Below, in pieces: positions 1 through 11,600 of a stretch of 64,000 nt of DNA (position 1 is the first letter of the stretch; each line of letters opens with the position of its first letter). Source of the stretch: Iris pallida (taxonomy: Eukaryota; Streptophyta; Magnoliopsida; Asparagales; Iridaceae); NCBI GenBank assembly GCA_029216955.1, contig JANAVB010033217.1, positions 3,104,631 through 3,168,630 of the forward strand, given 5' to 3'. The notes beneath the pieces are model-generated. The model searched no databases, had not been told where the DNA came from, and was given only the letters and a program-made list of their open reading frames with translations. The position numbers and the translations under genes were made by a program.

Positions 1-227
1 AGCCGGAGCCGGTGTTGCCGGTGGCAACACCGGCTACATTTTTATGAAGAGGTTAAAACAACAATTGTCACCCACTAACAACCCTTTGGTTGTTTCACAC
101 TCCTCATAAGTGCACATTCTTATTTAAACACTCTCAAAGCCTTTCTCTTTTTTCGATGTGGGACTAAAGTCCCTTTTCTTCCTTTTCATCTTTTAGGAAC
201 AACTAAAGGAATTAATTAATTCCAACA
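1..227 (-). repeat. 3' LTR of copia-1 (partial)
   Basis: This stretch is nearly identical to 24112-24338, the outer end of the 5' LTR. It ends in ...CCAACA, read as TGTTGG at the LTR start on the minus strand, directly after a purine-rich tract. Only the first 227 bp of the LTR lie in the window. Confidence 0.9.
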
Positions 228-239
228 ATCCTCCACTTG
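228..239 (-). other. Polypurine tract of copia-1
   Basis: On the minus strand this reads AAGTGGAGGAT and ends immediately before the TGTTGG of the 3' LTR. That is the expected place and composition for the plus-strand primer of a copia element. Confidence 0.75.
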
Positions 240-759
240 TTTCATAAATGATGGAAAGGAATTTCCAGAATACATCACTTAAAGAATATTAATACAGTTA
301 GGTATCTTTCGATTTGAACCTAACCTTAGTAGATGCAACACAAGATTTTATCGAAATCTCTGGTAGCTGGACTTTGAACCAGTTATTCCTTGTGATAAAA
401 TCGGTGTTACTTTACACACATTCTTTTGTAGTTCTTCGCCTACATCTCTTGCTTAGCACTATTAATGGCCATGTGCTGATCCTGTCTCGTAAATTTTTAT
501 AAGATAAACTCCAGATCTTACTGAGACGGCACCATCTCTAAATTCATATAGGTGAAGTTCTTTCAGTATCTCTGTTGCTTTACAGATACATGTCAACATT
601 ACTGAACTTCATTAAGAGGTTTATAAACTCAACCATCAAATTGCAACAGTCGACATTATCATGTCGTATACATCCAAATCAGCAGTTTGTTGTTATCCAT
701 TGAATCTAAGGTTAAGGTTTTCTTAACATTAGATTGGGTTGCCACTGTTGTTGGAACTC
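240..759 (-). other. Noncoding 3' internal region of copia-1
   Basis: The stretch lies between the RNase H stop codon and the polypurine tract. It is AT-rich and holds no reading frame I can relate to a known protein. Plant copia elements commonly have a short noncoding segment here. Confidence 0.6.
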
Positions 760-956
760 TTACTCAAGGAGTTTCAATCCCATACCTCTCGAGGTAGACT
801 TTACCAAATCCCTAGCTAGTGGTTTAGTAAAGGGATCAACTAAGTTATAGCTGGTACGCACATACGTAAGAGAGATGATTCCATCTTTGATCAATTTTCT
901 TAAGTAATTATGTTTTAGACTTATATGTCTAGACTTTCCATTATACACTTCGTTGT
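760..956 (-). pseudogene. copia-1 RNase H, C-terminal part
   Basis: The translation contains the conserved end of copia RNase H: YNGKSRHI, then DGIISLTYVRT and NLVDPFTKPL. It begins abruptly at 956, where CACTA-A starts, and continues the segment that breaks off at 19777. Removing CACTA-A and one copy of its TGT target duplication brings the conserved residues of both halves next to each other. A one-base difference in a run of three A/T near 19788 puts the two halves in different frames, so a small indel is also present. Confidence 0.85.
954..956. repeat. Target-site duplication of CACTA-A, left (TGT)
   Basis: The three bases before the terminal CACT are TGT, matching the TGT at 19777-19779. 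Three-base duplications are the hallmark of CACTA insertion. Confidence 0.85.
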
Positions 957-1190
957 CACTTCTAAAATATCATAAAATAGCGACGTAACGTAGCGACGGC
1001 AAGAAATTACGTCGCCAGTAGCGACTTCTTTATAAACACGTCGCAAAACGTCGCTGGATAGCGACGTTCTGCGACAGGAGTATACTACGTCGCTGAATAG
1101 CGATGTTCAGCGACATATTATAAGTATATGTCACCATTGTTGCGACGTTTAGCGACGTCAACACGTGACGTCGCTAAGTTATTTTACTTA
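957..1190. repeat. Left subterminal repeat array of CACTA-A
   Basis: About 230 bp hold many direct and inverted copies of a motif close to TAGCGACGT / ACGTCGCTA. In En/Spm-type elements such arrays are the binding sites of the TnpA-class protein. The matching array lies at 19330-19776. Confidence 0.8.
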
Positions 1191-1194
1191 GGGC

Positions 1195-1546
1195 ACGCCG
1201 CTGCCTTCTTTCCCCCTCACTCTAACTCGAAAACCCCCAAAAATTTTAATTTTCCCCCCCACCCCCCCGGCGACTCCCTCCCCCTCTGTCAGTGACCTCC
1301 CCCCCCGGCGACCCCCTCCCCCCCGGCGACTCCCTCCCCCTCTGGCGAGCTCCTCCTCCTCGAGATCCTCCTCCTCGATCTCCTCCTCCCCCAATCCGAC
1401 CTCCTCCTCCTCTTCCTCAGGTAAACCCTAACCTAACTCCTCTCCTTCCTCCTCCTCCTCTCCCACGGACACACACACACACGGACACACACGGACACGG
1501 ACACACACGGACACACACACACACACACACACACACGGACACACAC

Positions 1547-1590
<44 letters not shown>

Positions 1591-1595
1591 AGACA
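1195..1595 (+). repeat. C-rich block and (CA)n/CGG-interrupted microsatellite of CACTA-A
   Basis: The plus strand first carries C-rich, CTCCTCC-rich sequence (about 1195-1463), then (CA)n interrupted by CGG (about 1464-1595). The same CGGACACAC-type microsatellite occurs on the sense strand of CACTA-B at the equivalent place (13939-14140). The layout is therefore an inherited part of the promoter-proximal region, not chance. The apparent ORFs here are low-complexity shadows. Confidence 0.7.
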
Positions 1596-1842
1596 TTGAT
1601 ATGCACGCCAAGTGTTTGTCAAAATGACTCAAAGAGCATCATTGCTCTAAATTCAAATTTTAACCTTTAGTTTAGGAGTGCTTTGCTATAGCTTTAGCAT
1701 TGGTATGATAATCTAGCATACAAGAGTATAATAGAAGTAGTTATATTGATTGGGGGATTTGTGGTTTAAGTGGACTGTGGGTGTGTATTTGTGTGGGCTG
1801 TTTATTCCATATGTGATCAACCATGTATGACTGTCCAGTCGT

Positions 1843-1877
<35 letters not shown>

Positions 1878-2777
1878 TCAAGTTTGTAAGTGTGAATGTA
1901 TACATTGTTAGTCTCTTAGTAGGTCAGTCTATTGCCTTTATATCGATTCAATCCCTTAGCTTTGTTCAGTCAATGAGCTTTGAACAGTCCACATTTGATC
2001 CACATGTTAGCATTTACCACTGTACAGTCCAGTTTGGGGGATTACCACAGTGTAATGTTCAGTCCCATATCTATTTGGTATCAACTATGTGTATTAGTCT
2101 TGCTTGGCATATTTCAGTCCCATACCACAGTGTAATGTTCAGTCCCATATCCTTTTTAGTTCATTCCACCCTTGCACATCGACATTAGTTATCAACTAAG
2201 ATGTCCAGCCTGTCCTTAAATCAGTTTTGAATCAATTATTCAGCCCCTAGATTGCTTATTGGTTAGTTCAGTCCCCTATTGAATATGAGTTCAGTTCCTG
2301 AGGTCACTTGAATAAGTACTTGAGTATCAGTCCCTAACATCAAGTGTCTAGTCACCTACCTACCATGCATCAGTCCATGCCAATAACGATAAGGTAAAGG
2401 GTACCAATAACGATAAGGTAAAGGGTACCAATAGCGATAAGGTAAAGGGTACCAACTTAAGGTATTGGTATTGGAATACCAATAGCGATAAGGTAAACGG
2501 TACCTTGGTAGGTAATGACTAGAAATAGGATATTTGACTTAGATTGGACTAAGAGTTGACAAAGTCAACTATAGGTCAACCCTTGACCTACTTTGACCTT
2601 GTTTGACTTTGTTTGACTTAGGTTGACCTTGTTTGACTTTGTTTGACTTAGTACAACCTAGTTTGACCTAGATTGCATATCATTGATATTAGTAACTGTT
2701 CGCTACTAATGTGTGTCCCTAATAAGACATAATATATGAATTTGTGCCTGTTGGATAATATGTGTCCATCTTTGCAG
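1596..2777 (+). other. Noncoding leader between the CACTA-A end and its transposase
   Basis: No protein is recognisable. The stretch holds a short (TA)n at 1845-1874, many CAGTCC-containing segments at about 1910-2345, and TTGAC-type repeats at 2560-2670. It ends at a good splice acceptor (TTTGCAG, 2777), so part of it is probably a 5' UTR intron of the transposase gene. Confidence 0.5.
2378..2512 (+). repeat. Tandem repeat, about 24-bp unit
   Basis: Three to five copies of a unit containing CGATAAGGTAAAGGGTACC and a CAATA stretch, some adjacent and one displaced. Confidence 0.75.
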
Positions 2778-2789
2778 AATTATTTCCAA

Positions 2790-5095
2790 ATGGATATGAA
2801 TTACTACTTGCGGAATCGTTCATGGATGTACAATCGTCATCCTGATGATATGTGTGGTGTGCGGGATGAATACATAGCGGGAGTAGAGCAGTTTCTGCAG
2901 TTTGCTAAGAAGTTCCCTCAGTACATGGACGGCACCAAAATTAAGTGTCCGTGTGTGAAATGTCATAACGTGAAATATTATCCAGAAGTGAAAGTGACAT
3001 ATCATTTGTACTCGAGGGGTTTCACGCCTAATTACTATCAGTGGACCGCACACGGAGAACTTGTGTCTTTAGCATCAGAGCCGGAGCCTTATGTTGAGCC
3101 ATATATGCATGCGGGACCTAATTTTGTTTCAGATAATCATGCATACGACGACGGGTGCGTGAACATGGTTTTCAATGCTGCGGGGCCTAGTTTCGTTCAT
3201 GATGCACCTGAGGAGGCACCGAACGCCGATGCTGCACAGTTCATGGAGTTGCTGGAGAATGCAAGGACTCCATTGTATCCTGGTTGTGAGGATCATTCAC
3301 CGTTGGAGGTGGTTACAAGACTGTTGAGCATTAAGTCAGATTTTAACATGTCGCAAGAATGCTACAACCGAGTGTTGGAGTTGATTATAGAGATCTTGCC
3401 GGCGGGTGCTAAGTTGCCTAAAGACTTCTACCGGTCTAAGAGAATGGTGAGATCGCTCTGGATGGGATACGAGAAAATCGATTCCTGTCGCAATGGGTGC
3501 ATGTTGTACTACAAAGACGACAAGGACGCAGATGTGTGCAGATTTTGTGGTACTGATCGCTATAAGACAACTAGTACACGAAGGTCTATCAGTGCAAGAA
3601 GACCGACCGATTCAATGCACTACTTGTCTTTAACGCCGCGGTTGCAAAGATTATTTATGGTGAAAGAGACGGCCGAAAATATGAGTTAGCACATGCGAGA
3701 ACAGATTGAAGGAGTGTTGGATCACCCATCCGATGGAGAAGCGTGGAAGCACTTTGATCGAGTGTATCCAGATTTTGCTTCAGATTCGCGTAATGTCAGG
3801 TTGGGACTATCTTCTGACGGTTTTACTCCTTTAGTCTTTCGGGATCCCAGTATTCATGCTGGCCTGTGATTGTCACTCCGTATAACCTACCGCCTTGGAT
3901 GTGTATGAAGATTCAGTACATGTTTCTAACCGTTATAATTTCTGGTCCGAACAATCCCAAGAGGAACATTGACGTGTACTTACAGCCTTTGATAGATGAG
4001 TTGAATCAGTTATGGAAAGTAGGCGCTAACACGTACGATGTTTCCAGGAAGCAGAATTTTCAGAGGAAGGCAACCCTTATGTGGACCATCAACGACTTTC
4101 CGGCCTATGGAATGTTATCTGGATGGAGCACTCATGGCCGTCTCTCATGTCCGTATTGCATGGACCGTAGAAAGGCTTTCCGCTTGAAACACGGAGAAAA
4201 ATCATGCTTCTTTGATTGTCATCGACAATTTCTGCCAAAAGATCATCCGTTCAGAAGGAACAGAAATGCATTCCGTGCAGGCATTGTAGAGAAGGGTGAT
4301 CCACCGCCAAGGTGGTACGGAGCCACGATATGAGAGGAGGTTAAAGATTTTCCAAGTGCTATCGAAGATCCTACAACTGGGTACAAGTGCGATGGATTTG
4401 GTAGAGATCATAACTGGACAAAGAGGAGCATATTCTGGGATCTACCATACTGGAGTACCAATCTGATCAGACATAATCTTGATGTCATGTATATTGAGAA
4501 GAATGTGTTTGATAACATAATTAATACTGTGATGGACGTAAAGGGAAAAACGAAAGACAATCCCAAGGCCAGGTTGGACTTAGAAAAAATATGCAAACGT
4601 CCTGCGTTGCATTTGATACAGCAGAATGGAAAACAGTTCCTGCTGAAGTCAATTTTCTCTCTGGACAAGGAGGATAAAGTGAGACTTTGTCGGTGGATCC
4701 AGGGCCTAAAATTTCCAGACGGATATGTGTCAAATCTGAGAAGATGTGTCGATCCGAAGGAAAACAAATTGACGGGTATGAAGAGCCACGATTGTCACGT
4801 ATTCATGGAGAGGTTAATTCCGATTGTATTTCGGGAATTCTTACCGCAGGCAGTTTGGGATCCATTGACGGAGCTTAGCATATTCTTCAGGGATCTTTAT
4901 TCTAAGAAATTGCTCGTTGATCATCTAGAAAAGCAAGAGAAGGACATTGCGGTAACACTATGCAAGCTAGAGAGGGTGTTTCCTCCTGGATTCTTCGACT
5001 CTATGGAGCATTTGCCGATTCATCTATCCTATGAGGCACGTGTTGGTGGACCCGTCGAATATCGATAGATGTACCCATTCGAGCGATATTTGAAT
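2790..5095 (+). pseudogene. CACTA-A transposase (TnpD-like), N-terminal and central part
   Basis: The segment starts at an ATG 12 bases after a splice acceptor. In order it shows a transposase-associated domain (WMYNRHPDD; CPCVKCHN), the Transposase_21 core (PYNLPPWMCMK; CMDRRKAF; FDCHRQFLP; HNLDVMYIEKNVFDN) and the DUF4218 start (GMKSHDCHVFMERL; FPPGFFDSMEHLP). It aligns throughout with the CACTA-B protein. Damage is a TAG at 3687, a frameshift near 3830, a TGA at 4331 and a TAG at 5066. By comparison with B, all three stops replace tryptophan codons. CACTA-B is inserted at 5096, between two codons of the same exon, and the frame resumes at 15173. Confidence 0.92.
5093..5095. repeat. Target-site duplication of CACTA-B, left (AAT)
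   Basis: AAT immediately precedes the terminal CACTATCAAAATAC and matches 15170-15172. Confidence 0.87.
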
Positions 5096-5942
5096 CACTA
5101 TCAAAATACATGTATTTACCGACGACCTTATCCGTCGGTAGTCCGTCGCCAAAAATAAATACCGACGGATTACCGACGGATGTTTTGGTAAAACAGCCGT
5201 CGGGAATAACCTCGTCGCTAAAACATATCCGTCGCTACTCCGTCGCTCAGCGACGACTTAGCGACGGAATACCGTCGGCGCATTTAAATATATATAGCAA
5301 CGGATTACCGACTAGCTTTCGTCAAAACATGTATCAGGATATAGGATTAGCGATGGAAAACTCTGTCGCTAAAGAGTCGGCAAAACCGTATCAGTGATTT
5401 TCTGATACGCAATATCCGTCGCTAATCCGTCGTAAATTTGTCGGTAAAAGCGTATCAAAGATTTTCCCATACGGCAGGTCGTCGTTATGCCGTCGCTAAT
5501 CCGCCGAGGTGTACGACGGATTAGCGTCGTATTAGCGACAAAACATCCGTCGCTAACTGTAAAATTTATGGACATCAAACGGAACCAGGTCGACGGACAT
5601 TCCGTCGGTAAACCGTCGCTCAATGTAAAATTCTCCAGGTAGCGACGGATATTACGTCGCCAATCCGTCGATACATTAAATTCCTACAGTTAGCGACGGA
5701 TAGTCCGTCGGGACTTTGTCGCCAGTCCGCCGTAAGTTAGTCGCCAATCCGTCGCGAAAGCTAAAATTTATGGACATCAAACAGCACCAGGTCGACGGAT
5801 CGTCCGTCGCCAATCCGTCGCTTTATTAAAATGCTCCAGGTAGCGACGGTTTTTACGTCGCCACTCCGTCGCTAACCTCAGTTTCTCCAGTTAGCGACGG
5901 ACTATCCGTGGCTGAGTGGTCGCCAGTCCGTCGCTAACTTCT
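5096..5942. repeat. Subterminal repeat array of CACTA-B at the 3' end of its genes
   Basis: About 850 bp are packed with CCGTCGCTA, AGCGACGGA and CCGTCGGTA variants in both orientations. Some longer units recur (for example around AAATTTATGGACATCAAAC at 5562 and 5764). This is the presumed binding region for the element's TnpA-like protein and is longer than the opposite array at 14860-15169. Confidence 0.8.
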
Positions 5943-5984
5943 AATTTTTGAAAAAAAATACTGCAAACAGACTCTTTCTTTTTT

Positions 5985-6225
5985 ATACAACACATCCAAC
6001 ACAATATCAAACATGCAAAATATCCATATACAACACCATATATCCATATCCAACACGAATATCCAACGTATCCAATATCCAACACCATATATCCATATGC
6101 AAAATATCCATATCCGACACCAATATCCAACGTATCCAATATCCAACAAAATATTACCAACACAATATATCCAATATCCAACATTAAATTATCCAAATAT
6201 AAAAAAAATATCTGAACATACAATG
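5985..6225. repeat. ATATCCAACA-type tandem repeat
   Basis: An AT-rich tract made of repeats of ATATCCAACACC/ATATATCCATATGC units lies between the subterminal array and the stop codon of the TnpA-like gene. The reading frames across it are repetitive and not coding. Confidence 0.7.
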
Positions 6226-6262
6226 TATCCAAATGTCTACAAAACCAACAACATAAACAAAA

Positions 6263-8263
6263 TCAAACCCCGTCCGTCGGATCGTCTCGTGCTCGTGCCG
6301 CCGCATCCGCTTTGCGTATGTACTCCTCCACCGTGTGTGCCGGCACTTGGGACAAGACATGGTCTGGAAGCGCGCGTAGCTGCTCTGGCGACAACATGTC
6401 AAGGAGCGTCAAGATGGTGTTATCCGATACGATGCGGGCGTCCGCAGAGCGGTTAAACGAAAGCCGTCCGGGGGAAGAAGGACCAGGTCGATCCGAAGCA
6501 CCGGCAGCAGCAGTAGACGGACCGGGAGCACCACCAGATGAACCGGGAGCACCAGCAGACGGACCGGGAGCAGACGGACCGGGAGCAGACGGATAGCGCC
6601 CCAACACTAACGCCCGCAAATCTGACACCGCGGAGGTCAGAGTCGCAAGCTGCGCCCTCACATCGTCAACCGGGGGCGCTGGGGGAGGCGGAGGCGGTGG
6701 ATATCTCGGGGACGGCTGCAACGAGGGCGCCATGGAACCTAAGCCGTAGACGCGCCCTTTCCTAACGCCGCCGACGGATTCTACGAACACGTCGTCGTAG
6801 CGAGCGGCCATAGAAGAGTGCGTCTGGGTGGACGTCGTTTCGTCGACATTCTCGGAAGGGGGCTCGATCTCAAGCCGACTAAGTGCCTCACGATACGCAG
6901 CCTATCCAATGAATGTGTTTATACTATAAGTTTTCCTAAGTTATAATCTAAATCCTATATTTTCCTAAGTTATAGTCTGAATCCTAAGTTTATCTAATTA
7001 ACTTAACAATAATTATATTTCTAACATAAATCTCATAAACGTAAGTACTTACATCAGTCTTCTCGGCCCTCGCGTCGACGAAGCTCCCGTCCTTCCGCCT
7101 CTTGTGCGTATGCACGAATACATCGTGAGCGGTGACCGTCTCCGCCTCTTTTCCCTGCTTCACCGCCCGTTGGGCCTGCATACGTAGAATTTAATTAACT
7201 TCGTATATTAACAGTACGAAATTAAATAATAGAATGAATTTGAATTTGCGCTATCTCACCAAATCTGCACGCGTCGATGCGTGGGGCCTTGATCCCCCCG
7301 TATGCAGACCCGCGGCCTGTCGATTAGCCTTAGCTTTCTCCGATTTCAGCTTGAACTGCGGAGTATCTATCTTCTCCAACATCTGCTCATAGTACTCCGC
7401 CCGGATCCAGTCCTTCCTCGTATGCGCCGTACGAAGGTCGTACACCGCATCCCGTATCTTTTTCCCGGCGGCGGCTTTGTAGGTCCTGCGGATCGCCTCC
7501 TCGCGATGGGGGGGCCACCAGAACGTCCTCTGACATACAATTCAAATATCACGTAATTAAAAATTTAATGATTTAAAGAATAATTAATAATTCACCGACG
7601 GATTTATACCCTCATCTCGTCGAGCCAGACGTACTTCATGTCCTGAGGCACCTCAGAAAAATTGAGGTAGGGGCCATGGTAGTTATCCCGGATAATGTGC
7701 CCTAGAATCCGGGCAGCATCCCACGGGAAAAACCTATAAAGAAGCAACGACTGGATTATTAACTTGAATAAATGAAACAAATTTAATAAATTAACTTAAA
7801 TTTACTTACGATTCACCAGCGGGCCATAGCTCTCGTCGGAACTCGCCCACCAGCCTCTCTGGTGGCGTCGGGGATCCGCGCGTCCGCGCATGTACTCCCC
7901 GGTAATAGGATGAAACTGAATCCCGGGGTACTCCGAGGCCCACCCTGCAGTAACTGCTGGGCCCCCTGCTGCATCTGCTGCTGCATCCGCTGGTACATCC
8001 GGTGGCGGAACGGATCCGCTAGCGGATGGAGTCACAGGCCTCGACGACGATGTCGGTGGCACCGAGGAAGAATGACGGCGGGAAGAGCCTGTGTCCGGGC
8101 TCTCCAAGTCGGGATCGGAGGTCACATCCGGGGAATGCGGCTGGCGACCACGACCGCTACCACCACGCCCACGCCCACGCCCACGACCACCACCACCATC
8201 GCCGCCGCCGCCGCCACCACCACGACCACGGCCAGCACCACCAGTACGGGTGCTCGCAACCAT
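6263..8263 (-). CDS. CACTA-B accessory transposase gene, Transposase_24 (Ptta/En/Spm) type
   Basis: I infer five coding exons from GT/AG sites: 8263-7810, 7733-7610, 7529-7260, 7175-7053 and 6901-6263. The 124-nt second exon has an exact-length counterpart in CACTA-A (17163-17286). The N-terminus is Gly/Arg-rich and then Pro/Ser-rich. The middle has the family core (ILGHIIRDNYHGPYLNFSEV; AAAGKKIRDAVYDLR; TAHDVFVHTHKRRKDGSFVD). The C-terminus contains SVGGVRKGRVYGLGS, a proline stretch and an acidic helical end. In En/Spm the analogous protein binds subterminal repeats and assists transposition. One doubt remains: the frame used through most of exon 1 does not match the phase needed by exon 2, but a second frame ending in ELWPAGES does. 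Exon 1 therefore holds an indel near 7880 or is spliced differently. No other stop is seen in the inferred reading path. Confidence 0.78.
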
Positions 8264-8650
8264 GCCCTGTAAATAGAACACATAAACAAAATACCGACAA
8301 CATAGATTTATAAATGAATATAAAACTAAACATATCCATACCAGCAGCAGGGCGATGAGTGCCGCCCAGACGAGTAGGCCTAGGAGTGCCATCTGCAAAA
8401 AGAAACTCATACAATAATACGCAAATATCCCAAACTGAAATAAATATTACAATCAGAAGTGAAGTACGAATAAAAGCTAGATACACAAAATCTGATAAAA
8501 TCACGCACCAATACAACAAAGTACAATTCTTGTAACTTTTGATGAAAGGGCATCTTGTGTTCCACTAGACTTGTAATTGTAAATCCAAATGTAATAGGGT
8601 AATTTAGGATTCGAGACTAGATATTGGGTGCTTCAAGATACAACTGAAAT
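8264..8650 (-). other. Upstream region of the CACTA-B TnpA-like gene
   Basis: A pyrimidine-rich splice acceptor (TATTTACAG) lies just before the start codon at 8263. Another possible acceptor (TTTTTGCAG) lies at about 8399. This suggests one or two untranslated 5' exons, or a transcript shared with the upstream transposase gene, as known for alternatively spliced En/Spm. No separate protein is supported. Confidence 0.45.
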
Positions 8651-8660
8651 ATAGCGATAT

Positions 8661-11600
8661 TTAATCATCGTCATCGTCCTCTTCCTCGGCCTCGGCCTCA
8701 TCATCATCATCATCATCCTCATCGTCGAATTCATTTGTATCCTTATCCTCATCCTCATAAAGTTCTTCTTCTTCTTCTTCTTCTTCTTCTTCTTCTTCTT
8801 CTTCTTCTTCTTCAGTCTCAATACTTGGGACAAGACGCCTCTTTCTCCCCTGGTTGACATCTAAGTCTTGTATATCAACCTCTTCCTCTCCTCTATTTTC
8901 ATCAGCAAGAGGTATATCAACCTCTAATTCAACATCCATGTCACAAGTCTGTTGTCCCAAGTATTGGGGCTTTTCGATCTGGTCCTCTTGGTATGCTGGG
9001 TCTCCAACGTTGAATGTATTTCTAGATTTAATCTTGCATACTGTCCACCAGTCAAAGCGATCTCTACGACGCCTTGGGTAGCTTGTATAGTAGACTTGAA
9101 CAGCCTGACTTGCTATCGCAAACGTGTCGGACCCTCTATAACTCCTGCGATAATTTATATCGACGAATCCAAATTGTTTATCGATTCTCCAACCGATATT
9201 TGGTGTCGTATCGAACCACTCACATTTGAACATAACAATATGCATATCAAATGGGGCACTATATTGTAATTCTATAATATCCCGAAGCACTCCATAATAG
9301 TCAAAGTCCGGCTCGTCGTCATAGATTGTGCCTCTTATGCAAACACCAGAATCCTTCGTACTGAAGCCGTCATTGAGAAATTCGGCATTTATAGGATGTT
9401 GAGTTGTCTTAAACTTGAAGCCATTAACGACATAGCCGGGCCAAGTCTTTGCATGGTTCTTCGGTCCCAATGACAAATAACGAATGCTCTCATTTGTGAG
9501 TGTACTTGGTTCAGCTAATAAAACCTGTAAACTTTAAATGTTTTAGTTGCATATATATATTTAAATGGCAGCCGCATAACATATTATCTCAGTTACTTAC
9601 GTAATCTCGAAACCATGACGGAAAGGTAAAATAAACCTCTCTTTGAAGTCCCTCATCGGTAATATCGGGTGTCCTTATTTTGACTTCATCTCTAAATATA
9701 CTGTTAGAGAGAATAAAAATTAGTGTAGTCACTTACCTCACCAAATTAGAGATTATAACGAGGTGTAGTCACTTACTTCTCCAAATCTCTCACTTCTTGT
9801 ATGTCACAATTTAACAAGACATATCGGTGAGCGGCATCATACTCATCGTCACTCAACCACCGTTTTTTACTAGCCCCAATAGGCTTGTCCCTTAAATTGA
9901 ATATACCTCCTTCCTCAACGTCTTCGTTATTCCTTTGAGGTCTATTTCGATTTGTCTCAACATGAGTATCGAAATAAATGGAGCAAAAGTTTGACACCTC
10001 CTCGATAAGATATGCTTCGCATATCGAAGCCTCTATATGAGCCTTGTTGCCAACTTTCTTCTTTAGATGATGTAGATACCTAGAGAGACAAGTTATCTTG
10101 AGAATTAACAATGAATTGTAAAATTCACTTAAATTATATCGATTTTTATTTACCTTTCAAAGGGGTACATCCATCGATAATGAACAGATGCACCGATACG
10201 GGCTTCGTATGCTAGATGAATCGGTAGATGCTCCATACTGTCGAAGAAACCCGGTGGAAATATTTTCTCTAACTTGCAAATTGTTAAGACAATCTTCTCC
10301 TCAAGTTGTATCATATGTTGCACCGTGAGCTTAGTTGAACAGATATCCCTGAAGAATGTAGACAGCTCGGCCAACGGAACCCATACAGCAGAAGGCAACA
10401 ACTCTCTCAACGCAATGGGCAGTAATCTTTCCATAAACACGTGGCAGTCGTGACTCTTCATTCCTATTAGCTTGCGTTCATTGAGATCAACGCATCTAGA
10501 AAAATTTGACACATAGCCGTCGGGAAATCTTAAAGTAGATATCCACTTGCAGATTATTAATCTATCTTCCTTGCTCAATGCGTATGGCGCTATCGGCTTA
10601 GTTACTTGTCCACCAGCTCCCCTTTGTATCAAGTTTAGATTATGACGTTTGTATATCTCGGCCATGTCTTGTCTTGCTTTTGGATTGTCCTTCGTCTTTC
10701 CTTTAATATCCATAACGGTATTGAAGACATTATCGAACACATTCTTATCGATATGCATGACATCAAGATTATGCCTAATAAGATTATCTTTCCAATAAGG
10801 CAAGTCCCAGAAGATACTCCATTTGGTCCAGTTATGGCTTTGTTCGAACCCCTCGACACGATTGTTCGATGGATCTTCCATTGCGGTGGGCAATTCCTTT
10901 ACATCTTCCCAAATATCGTATCCCGACAATCTGGCAGGAGGTTCAGAAAATTCTTGTTTTCCATATCTGAACGCGTCCTTGTTCTTTCGCCAAGGATGTC
11001 TCGTTGGCAGAAATTGACGGTGACAGTCAAAGAAAGAAGTTTTTCCTCCATGTCTAAGGCGGAACGCCTTACTATTTTCTATACATATCGGACAAGACAT
11101 GTTGCCGTGCGTACTCCATTCCGACAGCATACCGTATGCTGGAAAATCATTGATTGTCCACATGAGTGAAGCTCTCATCTGAAAGTTTTGTTTTCTGGAA
11201 ATATCATAGGTCGTGACGCCGATCTCCCACAACTGTTTCAGCTCATCCACCAACGGCTGTAAATATATATCGATGTTCTTTGTCGGATTTTTGGGACCGG
11301 GTATGATAGCTGTCAAAAACATATAAGGGGTCTTCATACACATCCATGGTGGCAGATTGTAAGGGGTAAGAATGACCGGCCAGCATGAGTATTGAGATCC
11401 CGACTGTCCGAAAGGGGCGAACCCATCAGAACATAGCGCCAGGCGTACATTTCTAGGCTCTGCAGCAAAATTTGGATGACACAAATCAAAATATTTCCAC
11501 GCCTCCCCATCCGAAGGATGTGACAATTCTCCTTCGTCCTTTATGAGATCTTCACTGTGCCACGTCATGTGTTCTGCTGTATTCAGAGACATATACATCC

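Noticed and set aside
1188..1632. Overlapping ORFs on both strands rich in Pro, His/Thr, Cys/Val or Gly/Glu
   Set aside because: They translate the C-rich and (CA)n tracts; every frame is open because the sequence is simple, not because it is coding.
7862..8313. Plus-strand His/Thr- and Pro/Arg-rich ORFs
   Set aside because: They are antisense shadows of the Gly/Arg-rich first exon of the CACTA-B TnpA-like gene.
8633..8860. Poly-Lys ORF on the minus strand
   Set aside because: It is the (TTC)n acidic-tail repeat of the transposase read in another frame.
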